A DNA stretch of 64,000 nt from Hirudo medicinalis (GCA_011800805.1 MPNW01000336.1:43464-107463), one strand, 5' to 3'. Shown: positions 35,330-48,444, counted from the first letter of the stretch. Program-made: numbers and translations. The notes: a model not told the origin generated them from the sequence alone.

Positions 35330-38300
35330 ATGTTTAAAAGAAATAGACTTAAAAGAAATATATCAACGCTTGGTGAAGATGTTTCAAATGAGGCTAAAAA
35401 ACCATGTTTGGAAAAAAGCAGCGATGATCCTCAGTCTACTCAATCTCAAGTATCAATTGAGAATTTGGAACTGCAAGTAATACCTAATGGAAGTACTAAT
35501 GCAAAATCAATTGAAAAACATGAGCTGGTAGATGTTACAAATGTTGAGGTTAAACCAAGATCCGATAATACCGAAATAAAATCAGTTCGTGTCATTAACG
35601 CGTACCAAAAAATAATTGAAAACAACTTGGTTTCTACAGAAATCAATCAAAATTTATCTCAGCCCCAAAAATGCTTACATGGTGGTGAGGGTATTGCATA
35701 AAAATTGTGTAATTATTTCATTGGTTTTGATAATTGACTTTATTCCTACTCAGAAATGAAGTCTGATGCTAACGGTATGGAAAGATGTCCAGTTTGCAAA
35801 GGAAATATTTCCAACATGGATGCAAAATCAAAAGAGGAGCACCTCAACAAATGTTTCAATAATGTAATATGTGACTAAATGTGCTTGAGTTTAATTTTGG
35901 GTTTCATAATTATACCTCCTAAATTTAAATTAATCAGGAGGAATTAACTGAGAAACAGAAAAAAATAGAGAAGGAATTTATAGAAAAAGAAATGAAGAAA
36001 ATTCTCCCATGTCCCATTTGTGGCAAGCAACTAAAAACTTACAATGTTAGTACATAATTTAATGTTAATCCAGGGGAATACAAATTAATAAAAAAGATCA
36101 AACATTAAATTTTACTCAGTCAAGAGTTTCACACTTGAAGAAGTGCTCTACAGATTACAATGTGGAGCCAAGCAGTTTGATGCAACTGATAATGAAACAA
36201 ACAGAGGAGAGAGATTCCTTACTAAAGGAAAAATTTCCAGGCTCATTGAGAGATAAACTGATGACAGCCTTGAACACAGCTTCACTAAAAAAGTTCAAAC
36301 AAGCACCAAAACGAAACAAACTCAAGTTTGAAGAGCCAAAAACGTAAATAAATGAATGAGCTTGAAATTTTATTTATTATATAGTTATTTTGTAAAAACA
36401 TTTACCTGCTAATATTGCAGTTAAGCTTAATTTAAAAAAAAAACCAGCATATTTTATACCTCAGCTCAATTGAAGTAAAAAATAACTTACTCATTTCTTG
36501 AAATAAAAAAGTATTGTCATTATAAATGTTTCCATCAAGCTGCAACAGAATAAATTCCTTAACAATTACTTGAGAATAAACTGGAAATCCTTGCAGGAAA
36601 TTTGACGAAGATGTTCAGCTGGCAATTGCCTTGTCAACATCCATGGATGCTGAATCTGAGGAAATAAAAATGGTGGATAAGAAACTTCCCCCATCTAATC
36701 CTGATGCTTTTCAAGTCCTCACTTCTGCGATTAATGTTCGTGGAGGCAAGAAAAACAAAAGGACAAGGTACTTTTGTTTGTTTGATGATTTCATTATCTA
36801 ATTATTTTTTATTTCATTTGAAGTTGTTTTAATTATTGAATGTACAAAACATTTAAAATTAGGCCACCTGAGTTAGTGCATCCGTTGATGGCGATCAGTT
36901 TCGAGGATTGCAGGATGTTAATCAAGGACAAGTTTTCAAAAATGTTGTCAGAAAAAACATCCCTCACCACAACATCATCACATGTAAATGGGATGAAAGC
37001 TGGTGTCAGAAGAAGCAATCTGATTGAAAAATATCAATCTAAGGTGAGTTGTTTTTTTATTTCTTGTCATAAAGACATTACATATAGCATATAGCTCAGC
37101 TATTTTTAAATTAGAAAGTGAATGTGAAATAAATTCTATTTATTTAAGTTGTTCAAATTCAAGTTAACATTAATATTTGTCTTTCTGCATTACAGAGGTG
37201 CCTCTGGACCTTGAACTCATTTGCAGATGTTGAAAGCAAATCATGTTTAAAATTGTTTCTTGTGCCTGAAATATTTGAGACACAAATTACTGACTCAAAA
37301 GAAAAAGCTTTTCTTGTTGACTGGAGGGTGAAATTAATTACTCATTGGTTTTATTAAATTGTGAGATTATTTATATTAAGAACATATAAAATAATTACCA
37401 ACAGAAAAATTTGTTGCCATCTCAATGCCAGCAAAGCACCCAAGTCCCCTTCACACAAACCGCTCATCTTCTCGCAGACTTGGCAACAGATTACACTCAT
37501 TGTGGTGACCTGAACAACATGGAAGGTGATTGTCAAGATTCAAACAAATTGTCAAGAGAGGCCAGCAGTACTCAGGTTCCTGTTGAGAATAAATCTTTGA
37601 TGTGTTATCTGCCTATGGTGAATAATCCAATCCTCAGTGATCTCAAGCTAATTTTGGATGGAGAGCATGTTTTTCATGTCCACAAATTTGTTTTACTTGT
37701 CAGGTGTCCAAAGTTTTATGAGGTGATATTTGATGTTTAATGTATTGATAATCTCAACTAAATTAACCCCTAATGATATTTATTGATGTGATAATTGATG
37801 ATATTGAGAATTAAGTTGTATTTATCAGGTGATTTCAGATAAAAGTGAGTATTTGTTGGAAACATTCACAATGCAGACAATACATTCATTCCTTGAGTAT
37901 ATTTACGCATCTATCGTTTCTCTTGATGAATCAACCGTGCATCCCCTTTTACAGCTGGCTCAGAGGTTTGAGATGATTATACTATTGTGCTTCAAATGAT
38001 CAATTATATGCCTTTGAACTATTTCACATTTCAGGTTTGAAATTCTTGAGTTGGCCGATGTTTGTAGAGATTACATGAAAAGTCTCACAACAAGAATGGA
38101 ATTATTTGAATATGGTTACAATGAGGATATAATTAAAGATGGAGAAGAACAAGATGAGAATAATAATGATGATAGTGAGGATGATGACACCAGTTTGGAT
38201 GAGGTGTATGAGTACATGTTCACTCAAAGGAAGTTAAAACAGAAGAGAATTGATAATATTGAGATTGACACATGTTCTGAAGAGGTTGAGTTGTCACTAG

Positions 38301-41124
38301 AGAACAAAATTGAGCAAACATTTCAGTGTTTACCAAACGAATGGTCAAAAGAATTAAGCGAAACTGGTTTAAGTGAAAAGATTAGCGTTAGTGACATTGC
38401 AAATCATGTGACTGAACAGAAAGAAACTTGTAACGTCAAAGTCAATTACCTAACAAATACCCTGATAGTATCAGATATATCCAAGCTACCTCGACTTCAT
38501 GTCAACTCCACAGACAATTCAATATTAAAATCTCTCAATTGTGTTGATAGCACCATCTTAAGAGAATTTGAACATGACATGGATTGTTCATATGACAACA
38601 ATAGTAACAACAACCTTCATCTTGATATGGGACAGACATCTTCAAATCCTGCAATGCTTCCAAATAAATTCAACAGAAGTTGTTCTCCTGATCTCTTCAC
38701 TTCCAGAAGTGAAAGCTTAGCCTTTGACACTTCCATTCAAGTGAAGGATAAAGTGACATATAATGGCTCAATTTTCTGTGACATTCAGAAGCAACAGAGC
38801 ATTGTTGATAGTCGCGTTGATGCCTTCTCACAACGTATGGACCCGAAATGCTGCAAAGATGAAGATGAGGGGAAAAAGGAAGATTTGTTTAATGTACCTG
38901 AATATCAGTACAAGGATGTCACCAATACGGATGACCCAAGTGATGTCCTTTATCGATCTTCCTCTCCATCTGATGGAGATGACTTTACAGTCAACAAAAA
39001 TATTTATATAAAAAATGATGAAGGCTGGATGGATGATGGGTGGGAAGATTTTCAGGAGAGTTTTCATGCTGCAACATCCTCCCCACTCATTTCTAATGTT
39101 CCTCTTAGCCAGGTATTTTAAGATTTAAGAAATAATGTAACAATGTTTATGGTAGTGCAAGCATGGTTGCAAAGGCAGTACTTATTCCTTCTATCAAGTG
39201 CATAATAGGTAATTTTTAAGGCACCTGCAAGAAGTCTGCTGAGCTAATTCGCACTCAAGGAATGCAGACCAGTTTAACCATTGAAACCTTGAAAAATAAA
39301 TTTAACATCACTTAATTATTTGTGCCCCTCACCAGCCAATCCTGCAACAAACTCCCAGAAGAGGTCAATGGAGGAGATCTCTAAGTCAGTACGAAACACC
39401 CTCAAGAAGGCTTCAAACAAGACTGAATGCATCCTTCAGCCCACCCACTGATGTAAGCCATTTGGATTCCCCCAGCCACACTGAAGATCCCAGTGTTTAT
39501 CCTGACACCCCAATATCAACTCCCTCAACAAAACAAATGGGAGCCCGGAATTGTCCGACACCAATATTAAAATATGAAAGTATGAATACACCAGTTCTCA
39601 AGGTAGAGTTATTGTGTCTTTGATTATGGATAATATTAAGTTTTTCTATGAGAGAACATTTATTTAGAAATAACTTAATTCTTATAACATAGGAACATTG
39701 TCACAACTTCGGAGTCAGAGCACTGCCAAAGAGCAAGATGGTGAAAGTCCTGAAGAACATATATTATGGCACCCATCCAAGTGCAGATAACTTATGTTTT
39801 AATGAATCTCTTTTTTTATCTTTTTTATTGTCTTGTGGTGAGATTAATTAAAACTGATGTTAGTGATTATAATGTTTACTAATCTTTATCCATTTAAAAA
39901 TTTTAAACATTTAAGGATCGCAAATTATGCTTGCAATTGTTTGTCCTATTTTAATTGATATCGACTGAACTTTACTAAAAACATATTGAATTAGATTGCA
40001 TGCATTGTATATCTTTTCATATCTGCAAATTATTTTTTAATTAATATCAGATGCACAAAGAACCCCTGCAGTTGCCAACAAAAAGGCATCAAAAGTGTCT
40101 AGAAAAGGTAGAAAATCCAAGGAGACCAATCCTAAAATGAGTGAACCAATTCTACCTGAGGATAAGAAAACCACCAAACTTGAAAGTACCACCGCTTCAA
40201 AACCTACAAGTGATGAAACAAAAAAGTCAGCTACAAATCACACAATGGCTCCAAAAGACTCAAAGAAAGTGTTCACTTTCAAGAAGAAACAACCCATCAA
40301 ACACTTCACTTCCCCCAATGAGGTTTTTTTCTCCTCGGGTGATTTAAATCAAACCGGTTCAAATCTCCCCATCGCCAGCGACACTTCTGACACGAGACCT
40401 AGTTCGAGCACAAATCGACATTTCTTGAGTTCGCAGTCGAGTAGAAACTTAAGTGGGAGCATCGGAGACGAAGATGACGAGGACGAAGAACCTGATGATG
40501 AAAGAAGATGCATTGAAGAGGAACATTTCAGGTGAATTGTTGATGAATAATGAAGCTTAAATAACTGATGTATTCAAAATCTGGTTTAAATGCCTAATAA
40601 TAATAACAGATCTGATGAGGAAAATGATTATGATGATGGTGGAGAAATTGCACAAAGTCAGAAGTCAAAAAGAAAATATGAGAAGCTAACTGATGAACAA
40701 AAGAAAGAAAAGGTTGTTTTACAAAAAAATTCCCTTTATAAAATGCTCAAAATTAATGTTGCGTTAACTTTCCCAGTTGTATGAATTCTTCCAAGAAGAC
40801 AGGCATTTTCTCAAAATTCTACACTATGAACCCTTTGAGCTAAATGAGCTAGCTGACAGCATAAAGTTAAAGAATATCAAAATATCCAAACAATTTTTGA
40901 TAGAATACATGGATGAAAAGGTTTGCTTCTTTATTTCATACTAGTACATGTTTTTAACCTGCTAATACAGAGCCAATATTTCTGATAAACTGACAAGTAA
41001 ATGCGTTTTGATGCAGAACATTCTCTTCACCACACGAGGCAGCAATAAAAATGGCCATCACAGACCAAAAACAGCATCCAATAACTACAAAATGCCTTCA
41101 AAAATGTACAATGAATTGATTTAA
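35330..41124 (+). CDS. SLX4: SLX4 structure-specific endonuclease scaffold
   Basis: Scaffold for SLX1, XPF-ERCC1 and MUS81 nucleases in Holliday-junction and crosslink repair. Exons: 35330-35684, 35754-35863, 35938-36045, 36120-36343, 36597-36767, 36863-37043, 37196-37327, 37405-37722, 37829-37965, 38035-39112, 39336-39602, 39693-39780, 40051-40531, 40610-40712, 40777-40920, 41017-41124; 1334 aa, all phases compatible. In order: two UBZ4 fingers (CPVCKGNISN...HLNKC, CPICGKQLKTYNSRVSHLKKC), a UIM-like DEDVQLAIALSTSM in the MLR-type region, a BTB domain (ILSDLKLILDGEHVFHVHKFVL onward), a long acidic disordered region, a SAP-like helix pair (FGVRALPKSKMVKVLKNIYYGTHP) and the conserved C-terminal SLX1-binding helices (FFQEDRHFLKILHYEPFELNELADSI). 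The first in-frame ATG is 35330; the ORF is open slightly further upstream but without ATG. AATAAA at 41308-41313. Confidence 0.93.
39217..39262 (-). repeat. tRNA-derived (SINE-like) element in SLX4 intron
   Basis: Minus strand reads GAATTAGCTCAGCAGACTTC followed by TTGCAGGTGCC, matching the A-box region of the elements at 15985 and 17449. No cloverleaf. Confidence 0.45.
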
Positions 41125-43480
41125 CTATTGGAAGTTGTATGGAAATTGTTGTTTTAATTAAATTCTCAATCCATATCAGGTGTGATAAATAAGGTCTAAA
41201 TGTCTAAGCATGATTGCTCAAAAATGTTTTTGTTGAAGTGAATGGTTGAATGAAAAATTATACATTGAATCAGTTCAACCATCAGAAGTTATACAGAAAT
41301 GTTTTCAATAAATTCTCAAAATTGTTGTCAGGTCTGACAAATAACATCCAAACAAGCATGATGTTTTGTTAAACTTTCAATGTTACACAAGTTTGGCCAT
41401 TGAGAGTTGTATCTCAATATAAAGTATCTCAAAAATAGGTTTGCATTTAAACATTCAATTCCATAATTTTATTTTTGTGGAATTCATATTATTTCTGCAG
41501 ACTGCAGGGTTAGCTTCATTTGCATTGACCTGGATTCAATTCTTGTGAACAGGTTTTCAAAACACCAAAATCTGACATTAGGTTGAGGTAGAAACTGGTT
41601 GTTCATAAGGTGTGTAGCTTTAAAGCTAATTGCTTTGATCAGAACTTCTTAGAGAAGAAGTGAAAATCATGGATATTTAACTTATGGATATTTTTAATTT
41701 CATATTATTTCTGCAGACTGTTAGGGTTAGCTTCATTTGCTTTGACCTGGATTCAATTTTTGTGAACAGTTTTTCAAAACAACAACATTAGTTGTAGACA
41801 TATTAGATGTAGACACTGGTTGTTCTTTAACTGGTTTGTAACTTTAAAGCTAATTGCTTTGCTCAGAACTTCTTAGAGGATAAGTGAAAATCATAAAACT
41901 CATGGATGAAGTCTTCATCATAGCAAAGCGATTACAGAATAAATAGGCATGTCAGACAGNAAGCAATTATAAAATTAATAAAAATTATAAAAAAAATTTA
42001 GTTAAATTATTTCAAATATTAGTAAAATAAACATCGTTATGATGTAATAATTTCGTTGTTATATTGTATATAATTTTATATAATTTCTGGCAATATTTAG
42101 TTTGAGTTCAAGTTAATTATTAAATTTATTTAAAATCACAATTTCATACCTCTTCAAACTTAGAATTTCTAAATGAATCTAAAGGAACCTTAGACAAAAA
42201 AATGTAAATACCTTCATCTCCTAAAAGTTTAAATTACGGGCTCTAGAAAATTGCTATGTAATTTGTAATTGATATATTAAAGGTCGATCTATGACATAAA
42301 ATAAAAAATATGTATGTCGGAAGTTAAACGATAAAATTTAATAATTTTATGAGTACATTTTTATTGCTGTTATAACCAACAATTGGTTTAAGATAGCTTC
42401 AGGTCATAGATAGCTTTTTTTGTCATACCCATAGGTCAAAACGAATTAACGTTTAAAAAAATACATCTAAACTGTTTAAAATTGATTACTTCTTACAGGA
42501 TGCGCATTTGACTATCAGAAATAACATAGAGAAGGTGGAGATCTGAACGAAAAGATGCACATTGCCAAGCGCATTTTTACTTGCACTTTAACCATGTTGT
42601 TGGTGGAAATATTTGATGAATCCTCCACTTCTTGAGATAAAATATTATCCAACCAAGAATCATGTCAAGTTGTGTAATAGCACGGATAAAATGGATCGTC
42701 TTCCAATTCGTCAACTGGGAACTCCCTTCCACAAGTCAACATGCACATTGCAGGGCAGCACAATATCCAGCACAATGAACAGAAACCTATTGTTTATATT
42801 CATTAATTAGTTTAATCATTTAATTAATTGCACTATTTAAGATTTTGCTAAGTTACATTTTATAAGCCTCCTTTGTTTCTTTTTCTTCTTCAGTTTTTTT
42901 ATCAAGAAATGTGAATTGTTACCTGATCGTTTGAAAGCAGGTGAAAATCAATCCATTTGAAATTAAATATTTCAAATACCATTCAAGTCGTTCAACTGTA
43001 AAATTCCTCGTTCCAGACTTTTGATTTGAAAAGAATTGATGCTGGAATTGTTCCATCCAATGTTGCTACGAGCAGTCTTTACTTCCGCCATCTTTAATCA
43101 GTTTAAATGTTTAAATGACTGATTCTGCTAATTTTGTTAAAATTTACTAGTCATTTGTCAATCAATTACTTGGATCTCCAAGTTATTCTTTTTAAAGTGC
43201 ATTTTCGATCAACAAACTTGTTAGAATTTAAAATGCAACAAACATCAACGGCATCTTTTCACGGATTCAAACTTCTTAAATACTCGTTTGGGTTACGTGA
43301 AATTCCAAGTTGCGTAAAAACATGCAAGCAGATTGATAGGAGATAAAAATAACTGCCCGGTTATTTTGATGACTTCACCTCACGTGAATCTCAGCAGCTT
43401 CTTCTTTCTTAAGTTCTTCCTTTTAATGAACTGGAAGTTTTAAGACAATTTAACTTAACTTTACATTGTATTTTCCTTAA
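41125..43480. other. Gene-free AT-rich DNA with a tandem duplication
   Basis: SLX4 3' region followed by AT-rich DNA with one N near 41960. No exon-like stretch recognised; ORFs at 42613-42810 and 43134-43346 have no motifs. Confidence 0.45.
41483..41910. repeat. Tandem duplication of about 210 bases
   Basis: The segment at about 41483-41680 recurs diverged at about 41698-41910. Both contain GGGTTAGCTTCATTTGC, ACCTGGATTCAATT, a GTAGAAACTGG/GTAGACACTGG word and TTTAAAGCTAATTGCTTTG followed by CAGAACTTCTTAGAG. The GTTAGCT...GGATTCAATT pair resembles degenerate tRNA A- and B-boxes, so this may be a dimeric tRNA-derived repeat. Confidence 0.75.
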
Positions 43481-43654
43481 CTTAAGTGCTGAATGGGTGG
43501 CACTCGTGATGCACCATCACACCATGAAGAAGTCGATACCTCTCGATGTTTTTCGATATTTATCGATGTTCGCATGAAATTTTGTTCCATCGATGAAACG
43601 ATGAAGATGGAAGTACATGCTAACAATTACGACTTTTTCTTATTTCAAGCACAT

Positions 43655-43698
<44 letters not shown>

Positions 43699-43715
43699 AT
43701 CTTCATCATCATCAT
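43655..43715. repeat. (TCATCG)n microsatellite
   Basis: Run of TCATCG/TCATCA units. Produces long open frames of Ser, His/Arg or Asp, which are artefacts. Confidence 0.95.
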
Positions 43716-44263
43716 GGTCGAACCGACGAAGTCGTCGTCGTCATCATCTTCATCTGTTACGGCGCCCCTCAAGCATTCACACAAGCATGTAGACGGCGGT
43801 TGCATTTGTCGAGTCAATCGTCATGAGTCATGAGAATGCCTCAGGACATGTGCATGTGCTTCCAATTAATTTCACAATTGTTTTTCAAATTAGGCTTCTG
43901 ATTAAGAAAAAAGCATCACCCAAGGCACATCACATCACATTATTCCAAGCGTTCATTTGTTCATCGTCCATTCGTTCATCAATCCATCCACCAATTACCC
44001 TCACCAATTGTCACCACCTAGAAATCCTCAAAACCTCCCACGTGGAAAACAAGTTACGAACTTCTGGAGAAAAAGTTTTAGAAATTTCGAGCACCTGCTG
44101 CTTAGCACCTGGTCAGGTTTCACTTTCTCAATCATCGGCGAGGCACGTGAATTCACTGGAGACTTTTGAACGTTTCTTACTTTCTTTGTTCAATCCATCG
44201 TTCCTCAGGACATCCATTATTATTATCCTTCACACATATCCGTCATTTACCGATTCTCCATTC

Positions 44264-44312
44264 ATTCATTCGTTCGTTCGTTCGTTCGTTTGTTCGTTCG
44301 TTCATTAGTTCA
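44264..44312. repeat. (TTCG)n microsatellite
   Basis: Tetranucleotide TTCG/TTCA run with decayed flanks extending to about 44375. Confidence 0.9.
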
Positions 44313-44876
44313 TTAGATCATAAGATCATTCGTTAATTCGTTAATTCGTTCTTTCGTTCATTCGTTCAACGCCTACCAACATTCACCCGGCATTCATCAA
44401 TAAATCATTCCTAACAGTGGTTTGTGAGGAAGACAAAGCATAGACTGTTCATCTTGTTAGCACATGTTCAACCATCGTTTGAAATTCTTTGTTCCGAGGC
44501 TGAGAGTGGTTGACTCAATTTGTCATCCAGTTATTAATTCCTCACTTCCTCTCCTTTTTTCACGACCGATTGACGAGCTGTGAAGGAATGAAGTTTTATC
44601 GTCGCCTCGTCGCATGAGGGCAAATCGATTTCCATCATTATCATAATCGACCCCGTCATAATCGTCATCATCGACCTCGTCACCGACATAAACAAAACAC
44701 GTTCATTGTTCCTCTCGGTGTTGAGTTGATAAATTGCGGTTTGTAACGAAAATGATTCGTATCATTCTTTGTTTTCTCTCTTTTTATTGCATTTATTTTT
44801 GTTTCTATAAACTACTTTACCTAGTCATCCATTCATCCAACTTATTCATGCTTCATCCATAAATTCATCCAACTTA

Positions 44877-44985
44877 TCAATGCATCCATTCACCCAACTT
44901 ATCCATGCAAGCATCCATCCATTCACCCAACTCATCCATGCATGCATCCATCCATTCACCCAACTCATCCATGCATGCCTCCAAC
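44877..44985. repeat. 33-base minisatellite, about 3 copies
   Basis: Unit built of CATCCATCCATTCACCCAAC followed by TCATCCATGCATG; decayed copies extend on both sides (44823-45030). Confidence 0.85.
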
Positions 44986-46041
44986 CATTCATCCATGGAT
45001 GAATCCATCCATTCATCCAAGCGATCCGCATTTACTTGTTCTTCATTCATTCATTCAATAAGCTTCCAAGCATGCATCTCTCAGGCACACGAGCCTTATA
45101 AGTAACAGATGGCTCCAATCTGCTGAGCAACTTTGCGAGTCCGACTTTGTTGTTGTTTAAATTGGTTGTGTGATAATAGCCAATTACTGGAGAAGGTATG
45201 TGTTTATGAGTGTATGTGTTTTGGCGTGTATGTGCGCACGTGTTTACCTTATTCCTTTACGAGTGTATTCGCGTGGAGCTGATTGCAATCGAAAGACTTT
45301 CAAAGACTCCTCCTTGACATGTTTTTATGTAAACACTCCTGCTTCATTTCGTTCATTGTTTTGTGGCAACCGTAGCGTACGACAAGTGCTGATAAGAACG
45401 TAGAATAACTGATCCGATAAACGATTGTCACTGTTTCATTAGAATTAAAAATGATTTTGAAGTAATCGTTATTTTAGCCAATTATAAATCAGAAAGACAT
45501 TCCTTTTCGGTGCCTTGAGAAAGTTCAGCGAACATTTCAATGCGATTATTTCAAATCGTCATTGGCTGCTATAATTAGTCAATGAATTGCGGGCCAATTG
45601 CACTGAGCATTGTTCTGTTGGGTGAACGTCATTGGTTGCTTCAAAGTTAATTTAAGTGGACAGTCTTCATGCTTTTTGTCTGTTCTTGAGTTTTTGATGT
45701 TTCAAGTGGGTGAAGTTTGTTTGAAATTAAATAAATTAATTAAATTTAATTTCGTTCAATATTTTCTTAATGTTACTTTTCAATGGAACGTCCGTATCTT
45801 CATCTTCAACGTTTCAGTGACATTAGTGAAACAAAATGTTGAAATTCCATAAAAATCATGTCTTAATGAGGTCAGCACATGACCCCGATAGCCTCTGGAG
45901 CAACATTTAGGATGATGTATGACCTCAAACGGTTTGTGTTACGTTCACCTGACATAATTGGCCTCATGAATAATTAATCGACCGCAAATTAACAACGACT
46001 CTCATTTGTCAACGGATTTCGATGCTTGAAAAGAAGAATGA

Positions 46042-46140
46042 TGCTGGTGATGATGATGGTGTTGATGGTGGTAGTGATGGTGATACTGATGATGATTGAT
46101 GATGATGATGATAACGACGGCGATGGTGGTGATGATGACG
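46042..46140. repeat. (GAT/GGT)n low-complexity tract
   Basis: Imperfect GATGGT/GATGAT repeats. Confidence 0.85.
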
Positions 46141-46839
46141 CCGCCTCGGCTACTCAAAGCGATTAATTGTTCAGGTTAAATGGGTATTTACATGGTTTGA
46201 TGAGCCGACTAAACGCATTATTTATACATGTCAACAGGGTTGTTAATGTCGCAGTGTTGGCATCGCAATGGATATCGCCGATACTTTTTGCAGCTAGTGA
46301 TGTTCGATGCCAATACAGTTTTAGAGCATTGTCCCTAGTTGAAACTAAGGTTGATGACTGTGTCATGAACTCAAAGTTACCCTTCTACTTCCACTCCAGT
46401 AAGTTTTTATAAAAGAACATGTGGAAGCCGTATTTTGGAATATTGCGTCCTGCAGCGTGCGGTCTGGATATTTTGTAAGGAGAAAAGGCTACAAATCTAG
46501 GATAATTATTTACGGCAGTTATTGTGAACTTAGTGAATGCTTTGTTGGAAGACCATCCATTAACAATGCCGGTGTAAGTAGAAGGTTCGGAGAACTGGAC
46601 AATGATATCGATGCTCAACTGACTGTTGTTGTTGTCCACCCGCATTCAAATTATACTGGTTCGGTGATGACGTTCAGAAAGCAGGGCCTGTGATGACATT
46701 TAAGTCACGAATAGACGCCATGATAAAAATAGGCGGAAATAAAAAAACTGGGGAGTAAAATTTCAGCCGATCAATCAGTGACAGTGAAGATTTTCAGCAA
46801 ATCTCTTTGCTCCATTTTCCACAGTGAGACAGAAAATCA

Positions 46840-47085
46840 GACGTTGTTGTTGTGGAAGAGGTCGATAGATATTTGATAGCTGACATTTCTTGGAGTTGTC
46901 GTATCTTAATCGATATCCACACACGAAACTACATGCAACCCTCAACACTTGATTGCCAACTTTGCAGCAGTGGAGAGATTGTTCTCATTGGGTGGCTCAA
47001 GTTTTTCACCACTTCGCTCAAATATGTCAAGCGAAATGTTGATGGAAATGTCGCTATTTTTGGGTCCATGAAAATGGTAAACATA
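46840..47085 (+). mobile_element. hAT transposase C-terminal dimerisation-domain relic
   Basis: In one plus frame, 46945-47070 reads AAVERLFSLGGSSFSPLRSN followed by MSSEMLMEMSLFLGP, the well-known C-terminal hAT dimerisation motif (AxVERxFSxxG...R..LS...E.L..L.FL). An acidic EEVDRYL stretch near 46855 in another frame suits the segment that usually precedes it. Frames shift and a stop ends the motif early, so it is a dead copy. The DNA from about 46160 to 46830 is GC-richer and may be the rest of the same element, but I could not recognise it. Confidence 0.65.
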
Positions 47086-47523
47086 TGATCATGTATTTGC
47101 ATAATGTATTTGTATAACATAATTCTTCAATTAATTTTACGTATGTTACTTTTCAATGAAACTCCTTTGCTTATATAGAATAGTATTTGAGTTGTTGTTA
47201 CTTCAAAAAGTATAGGAAAAGTGTTGTCAGAAAGTATTGGCATTGCAGTACATTTAAAACAAAATATAAGCATCGGCAGAACTTTCATAAAGTATTGTTA
47301 GCAACCCTGCATGTCAATTATTTGCATGTTATCAACGAATTCTCATTAAAATGCTACAATGACCTTTCAAGTGACCCTCATTGGATCTGCTTCATCCTTA
47401 CTTCGTCATCATCATCATCACGTCATTACGTCGTGATGTAATGATCCACATAAATGGATTGACGATACTAATATTTTAGAAAATTATTTATTTACAATGA
47501 TTTACAGTGCCTGAATGATGTTG

Positions 47524-47636
47524 TTGAATGAAGTGATTGAATGAAACGATTGAATGAAGCGATTGAATGAAGTGATTGAATGAAGCGATTGATTGAAGTG
47601 ATTGAATGAAGTGATTGAATGAAGCGATTGAGTGAT
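47524..47636. repeat. 13-base minisatellite, about 9 copies
   Basis: Unit GATTGAATGAAGC/T repeated with few changes. Confidence 0.9.
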
Positions 47637-48071
47637 GTAATGTTGCAACCTCATTGTTGTAATTCATCAACTGATGACGGCTCGAAACCTTCTTTAGTCA
47701 GTTGTTGTGTTGAAAAACGTGGTTGGAATATTTTTACTTTGGAATGAAGGAGTGAAGGTAGGTTAAGAAATGAAGGACGTGTTTTAATGAATATAATGTG
47801 TTGCTTCGTATGCGGGTATATGTAAAGTTATTGTTTTAATGAGAAATAGGTGATGTAGTTTCGTTGGACCAAAATCCAACTAACAACATCCCTTGTAATT
47901 AATTTCTTTTTAATCCAAGTTTCAAAATTATTTGCTATTTCACTTAAATTCACTTCAATTCTTCAACCTGTTGAAAGTTTCGAAGATGTTGTGAAAGAAA
48001 CTCTCAAAATACTCAACCAACGAGAGCAAAAAGTCGAGAAACTTTCTCTGTTGAAATTCAACGTCCGATGA

Positions 48072-48141
48072 CCATCAAATGTTGAACATCAAATGTTGAA
48101 CATCAAATGTTGAACATCAAATGTTGGACATCAAAATGTTG
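48072..48141. repeat. 14-base minisatellite, about 5 copies
   Basis: Unit CATCAAATGTTGAA, the last copies diverged. Confidence 0.9.
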
Positions 48142-48242
48142 GCCACAAATGGGTTTGTCAGGAAACTGAGGAGAAAAAAGTGACTATTTGTCTATGAAGG
48201 AAGCATTGAAGGACAGGAACATTCAAAGGAGATGCGAGGTTA

Positions 48243-48271
48243 AATGGATGGATGGATGGATGGATGGATGG

Positions 48272-48318
<47 letters not shown>

Positions 48319-48405
48319 TCATACATGGATGTTATATGTGATGCATGAGTGAATGTCATACATGGATGTTATATGTGATGCATGAGTGAATGTCATACAT
48401 GGATG
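48243..48405. repeat. (GGAT)n-(TG)n followed by a 37-base minisatellite
   Basis: GGAT tetranucleotides run into TG dinucleotides to about 48313, then a 37-base unit starting GAATGTCATACATGGATG is present twice completely and once partly (48314-48405). One N near 48406. Confidence 0.9.
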
Positions 48406-48444
48406 NTTCTGAACGTTTGTCGACTTCACGAGGAGGTAAAATCA

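Noticed and set aside
43493..43826. Ser-, His/Arg- and Asp-rich ORFs on both strands
   Set aside because: Direct translation of the TCATCG microsatellite in different frames.
45170..45403. Candidate signal-peptide exon for the type I receptor
   Set aside because: It has a hydrophobic stretch, but it lies 7 kb upstream with no matching donor phase I could defend; left uncalled.
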